This document shows positions 46,443 to 48,992 of a stretch of 48,992 bases of DNA, piece by piece. A model generated the notes under the pieces. The model ran no database searches and had not been told where the DNA came from. It saw nothing but the letters and a program-made list of their open reading frames with translations. The DNA is from Chrysochromulina tobinii (lineage: Eukaryota; Haptophyta; Prymnesiales; Chrysochromulinaceae): positions 1 to 48,992 of the forward strand of contig JWZX01003323.1 in assembly GCA_001275005.1 (NCBI GenBank), read 5' to 3'. The position numbers and the translations under genes were made by a program. Every line of letters begins with the position of its first letter. The stretch's first letter is position 1.

Positions 46443-47022
46443 AACTGGACACGCGGCTCGTGCAAGAGCTGTACCATTGCGCAAGACTCGCCGTCGCGAG
46501 AGCCGACACCCCAACTCGTATGGACCCCCCAACTCGATGGCCACCCCATCGAGACACCCCATCGAGACACCCCAGCGCCCGGGGAGCCGATGACGGCGCG
46601 TGTTCACGCACATGCGCCATGCAGCGACACTCATGACTCAACACAGTCTTACCCGCAGGCCGATATGAATATGAATATGCTCGGAACGATATGGGATACT
46701 TCGCCCGGTCCCTATTGATTCGATTCACTCCGCCGCATTTCCCGTTTCCCGAACGCGGTCAAATCTCACGAAGAGAATATACGGAGATAGCCCGGCGGGG
46801 GATGCATCGATAATGTTTGCCACTTTTCAGCTGAACACAGACTTCGGCCAGAAGAAACAGCCGTAATCGCCTGTAATATTACAAAGGAGCGGCGTAACGC
46901 GGCTCGCCCTAGCTCACGGCGTGACATGCGCGCGAGCGCCGAGCGCGCCCGAGCCGCAGCCGGGCCGCACGTGTATAGAGTATACTCTCGTCTACACAGG
47001 CTCCCAACCGTTAAGTAAAGCC
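46443..47022. other. Convergent intergenic island with GACCGGG (minus strand)
   Basis: No gene. Short repeats of CCCATCGAGACAC occur near 46546-46571. GACCGGG is on the minus strand at 46704-46710, followed on that strand by CGAAGTATCCC. AT-rich stretches carry GAATATGAATATG near 46667-46679 and lie between 46740 and 46900. Confidence 0.6.
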
Positions 47023-47333
47023 TTAACTCCCAGCTTGGTACCTGCCGATCTGCAGTGCTGCGACTCGCTGCGACATGGTCAGGCCGTGCGGGTTGCGGGG
47101 CGAGGATCGTGGTTGTGGAGCGCCAGCGCTTGTGGCGCCCATGACGGGCTCGATCCTAGCCGATCCATGCCCGAAGGAATCGAGGCTAGCCGATCGGAGC
47201 CTCGAGGGCTGGTGCTGCACGCTAGCTGCACTGGCCGTGCTCATGTCCCGTGCCGGCGTAAACGTCGCGCGCTGCAGGCTTAGGCCTGCCGCAGTCACCC
47301 CGATGGCGCCGGTGGAGGGATCTGCGCTAAAAG

Positions 47334-47380
<47 letters not shown>

Positions 47381-47862
47381 TCATCATGTGACGAGCACCC
47401 GCTGCAGGCGAATCGCTGCGATTGCAATGGCGCCACATTACAGCCGCTGCGCACGAGGCATAGATTCGACGGCGGCAGGCACGCACTGCCTTCATGGATC
47501 GGCTCCATGGCTGCTGCAGGCATACAGAAGGATCGAGGAGGCTCGCTTTGCTTGCGACCACTATATGTTTCGTAGCTTGTGCGACGCGACCGTACAAGAG
47601 AGGAGCCCGCGGACGAGCTTGCCTCTAGCTTCACCTCGAGCTTGGCGATGCGCGCCTCCTCCTCCTGCGTCCAAAGTGCACAGAGGTCCAAGGGACCCAC
47701 GATTCCCTCCAAAGGCGACGGCGGGCCGTATGAGGCGATCAATGGACACACGAAGGCCACCTTGTTTTTGCGCTTGGTTAGCGGTACCGGAATGGCGGCA
47801 GAAGCAGCGATCGGAGGGTGCGGTGCCTCCGGCAGCGGGGCGACATCCGTGGTCGTATGCAT
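47023..47862 (-). CDS. Uncharacterised Ser-rich protein
   Basis: ATG-started frame of 279 aa with no recognised domain. The N-terminal part has a hydrophobic segment (NKVAFVCPLIASYGPPSPLE) followed by a short acidic helix (WTQEEEARIAKLEVKLEASS). The centre has a run of 14 Ser encoded by a 13-unit AGC/CTG repeat (47336-47374). The C-terminus is Ser/Arg-rich with TMSQRVAALQIGRYQAGS at the end. Composition is more protein-like than the antisense frames, but the start and the exon structure are uncertain. It might be a structural or disordered regulatory protein; nothing supports a function. Confidence 0.45.
47336..47374. repeat. (CTG)13 trinucleotide microsatellite
   Basis: Thirteen perfect CTG units, read as AGC (Ser) on the coding minus strand. 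Confidence 0.95.
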
Positions 47863-48864
47863 CTGATGAGCACGATGCTCGCGTCGCGGATGACCTCGCG
47901 GAACTCCTCGCGAGAAATGGGCGTTCTTCTAATGACGAAATGCTGGAAACCACTACAGCGCTCATCAGTTTCTTTGGGTTGCTTGCCCGCGTCTAGCAGT
48001 TCTCAAGCTCACCGCAGGTATGTTCAGTGGGCTCTCCGCCGGCCGGCCAACCGTTCAAGTTACAACCGACCGCGGTCCTCGATCTTAGGTCGATCATGCT
48101 ACATGCTTCTACATGCATGCCAAATGATGCATGGGCTCGCATTGACCTACAGTGTTCCATGTCCATATGCGGAAAGAACCGACGGCCATCCGAGAATCCC
48201 ATAGGTTCTGTCACAGGCCGTTTTCCAGGCGGCCTGTAGCGGACGTCCCTGCACCCTGGCCAAGTGGCCATAAAACCCACGCAAGAGAGGCTACGTACAC
48301 ATGCATCATGTTACTAAGAGTCACAGCGCTCCTTTGTGGCTTTTACATGTACATGTAACCCGCCAGCACGCCATACACAGGCACCGTGTGCAACTTGATT
48401 TACATTGAGCCAGGCAGCAACAGAGATGGCTCTACACTCACGTCCTCAGCTGGCATGAAAAGGCATGTTATTCGCCGAGAAGGCCCAGAAGCCAGATGGG
48501 CCCATGCAATCCTTGATCCAGTTGCAAACTCATAAAATAAATCTCGGTCAAACCTGCTACCTGGTAACCTGCACCCGTACGAAAGTGATAAGCGACGATA
48601 TCCACGCCTAATCCACGCCTTTGAGCTTACCTTCAAGCGCCGAATCCCAAGTGGACTTGAACGCTGAACGACATGCGTAAAAAACTCCAAAACAACGTGA
48701 CAACAACGTGACTTCCATTGAAGTACATACAGAAACGGCAATAGTCCACGACATCGGGCGTTCTTGACAAGCTATCGGGCTCCTTTATAGACTCCTGAGA
48801 TTGCCATGAGGCAGTCGTTGCTGTTATTGCGGCGCGCTTAGGAAGGACCGCCCCCCTCAGCTCT
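47863..48864. other. Gene-poor region
   Basis: About 1 kb with no supported gene. A short plus-strand frame ending at 47996 (DDLAELLARNGRSSNDEML) looks protein-like only in its last 45 residues. The rest is low in open frames, with repeated ACATGCAT/TACATGTACATG words near 48100-48360. Confidence 0.45.
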
Positions 48865-48992
48865 CTACGCCATGGCTAAGCCACCTGAGGCATGCTTGCC
48901 GGGCGCCTTCTCGAGGTTCCAGTAATTAGCGATAGCCGTGCCATCGAGCTTGCCGTTCGCAATCGTGCCACGCCGAACGAGCCTTTTGCCGT
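48865..48992 (-). CDS. 3' end of an unidentified gene (partial)
   Basis: Open minus-strand frame running in from the right edge to a TAG at 48867-48865. The readable 41 residues include GKRLVRRGTIANGKLDGTAI and ANYWNLEKAPGKHASGGLAM. Balanced composition and a continuous frame to the edge suggest a true C-terminus. The family cannot be told from this fragment. Confidence 0.55.
   Translation of the reverse strand, partial: GKRLVRRGTIANGKLDGTAIANYWNLEKAPGKHASGGLAMA

Noticed and set aside
45638-46570. 310-aa minus-strand frame
   Set aside because: Antisense to the PP2C gene, whose phosphatase motifs are unambiguous.
47388-47996. 202-aa plus-strand frame overlapping the Ser-rich gene
   Set aside because: Only its last 45 residues look protein-like; most is Arg/Ala/Pro shadow. 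Possible but not supportable as a gene.
1-48992. tRNA, rRNA or snRNA genes
   Set aside because: I looked for T-loop-like GGTTCRANTCC words with matching arms and for conserved rRNA stretches and found none I can support by eye.

Overview
This is nuclear DNA from a eukaryotic alga, starting at or near a chromosome end. The left edge carries a satellite array with embedded CCCTAA telomere-type motifs, in the orientation expected of a left telomere. Genes are GC-rich, mostly intronless or with one to three short introns (33 to 248 nt), and include one GC-AG intron. They encode eukaryotic products (V-ATPase subunit a, WDR75/Utp17, YPEL5, PPM1G-type phosphatase, MFSD5-type transporter, flagellar or centrosomal coiled-coil proteins). 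The mix of GC-AG splicing, repeat-rich WD40 genes, cupin/ShK and phytanoyl-CoA dioxygenase genes and a beta-1,3-glucanase-like GH5 fits a haptophyte best. That lineage is an inference; no rRNA or plastid marker is present to settle it.

Layout. 1-630: subtelomeric satellite. 630-2200: gene remnants (a primase-like fragment, a broken coiled coil) and a CACGTG-rich minisatellite. 2000-6150: a glycosyltransferase-like gene, a secreted LRR protein and an arginase-family enzyme. 6486-12375: the large WDR75-SAP gene, divergent from a YPEL5 orthologue whose first exon is only 24 nt. 13072-18660: an F-box/Kelch gene, a WD40 gene built from duplicated exon-intron units, and a DUF3431 gene. 18892-29832: V-ATPase subunit a, a flagellar-type protein, a PhyH oxygenase, a C-terminal J-domain protein and a long coiled coil. 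30074-37541: an MFSD5-like transporter, an Sfi1-like coiled coil with a one-base frameshift, and an ATP-grasp-like protein. 37796-46442: GH5 with a long acidic N-terminus, a PPR-EngB fusion, a cupin-ShK membrane protein and PPM1G-like phosphatase. 47023-48992: an uncharacterised gene and the 3' end of another.

The genes do not form one pathway; they are mostly housekeeping. Their arrangement is regular. Six divergent pairs are separated by only about 217 to 254 bp between inferred start codons, which looks like a fixed-size bidirectional promoter. The convergent gaps are a distinct class of DNA: CpG-rich with an AT-rich core, and six of the seven contain the heptamer GACCGGG. I consider this possible promoter/terminator architecture the most interesting signal in the window. 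I saw no tRNA, rRNA, CRISPR array or intact transposon.
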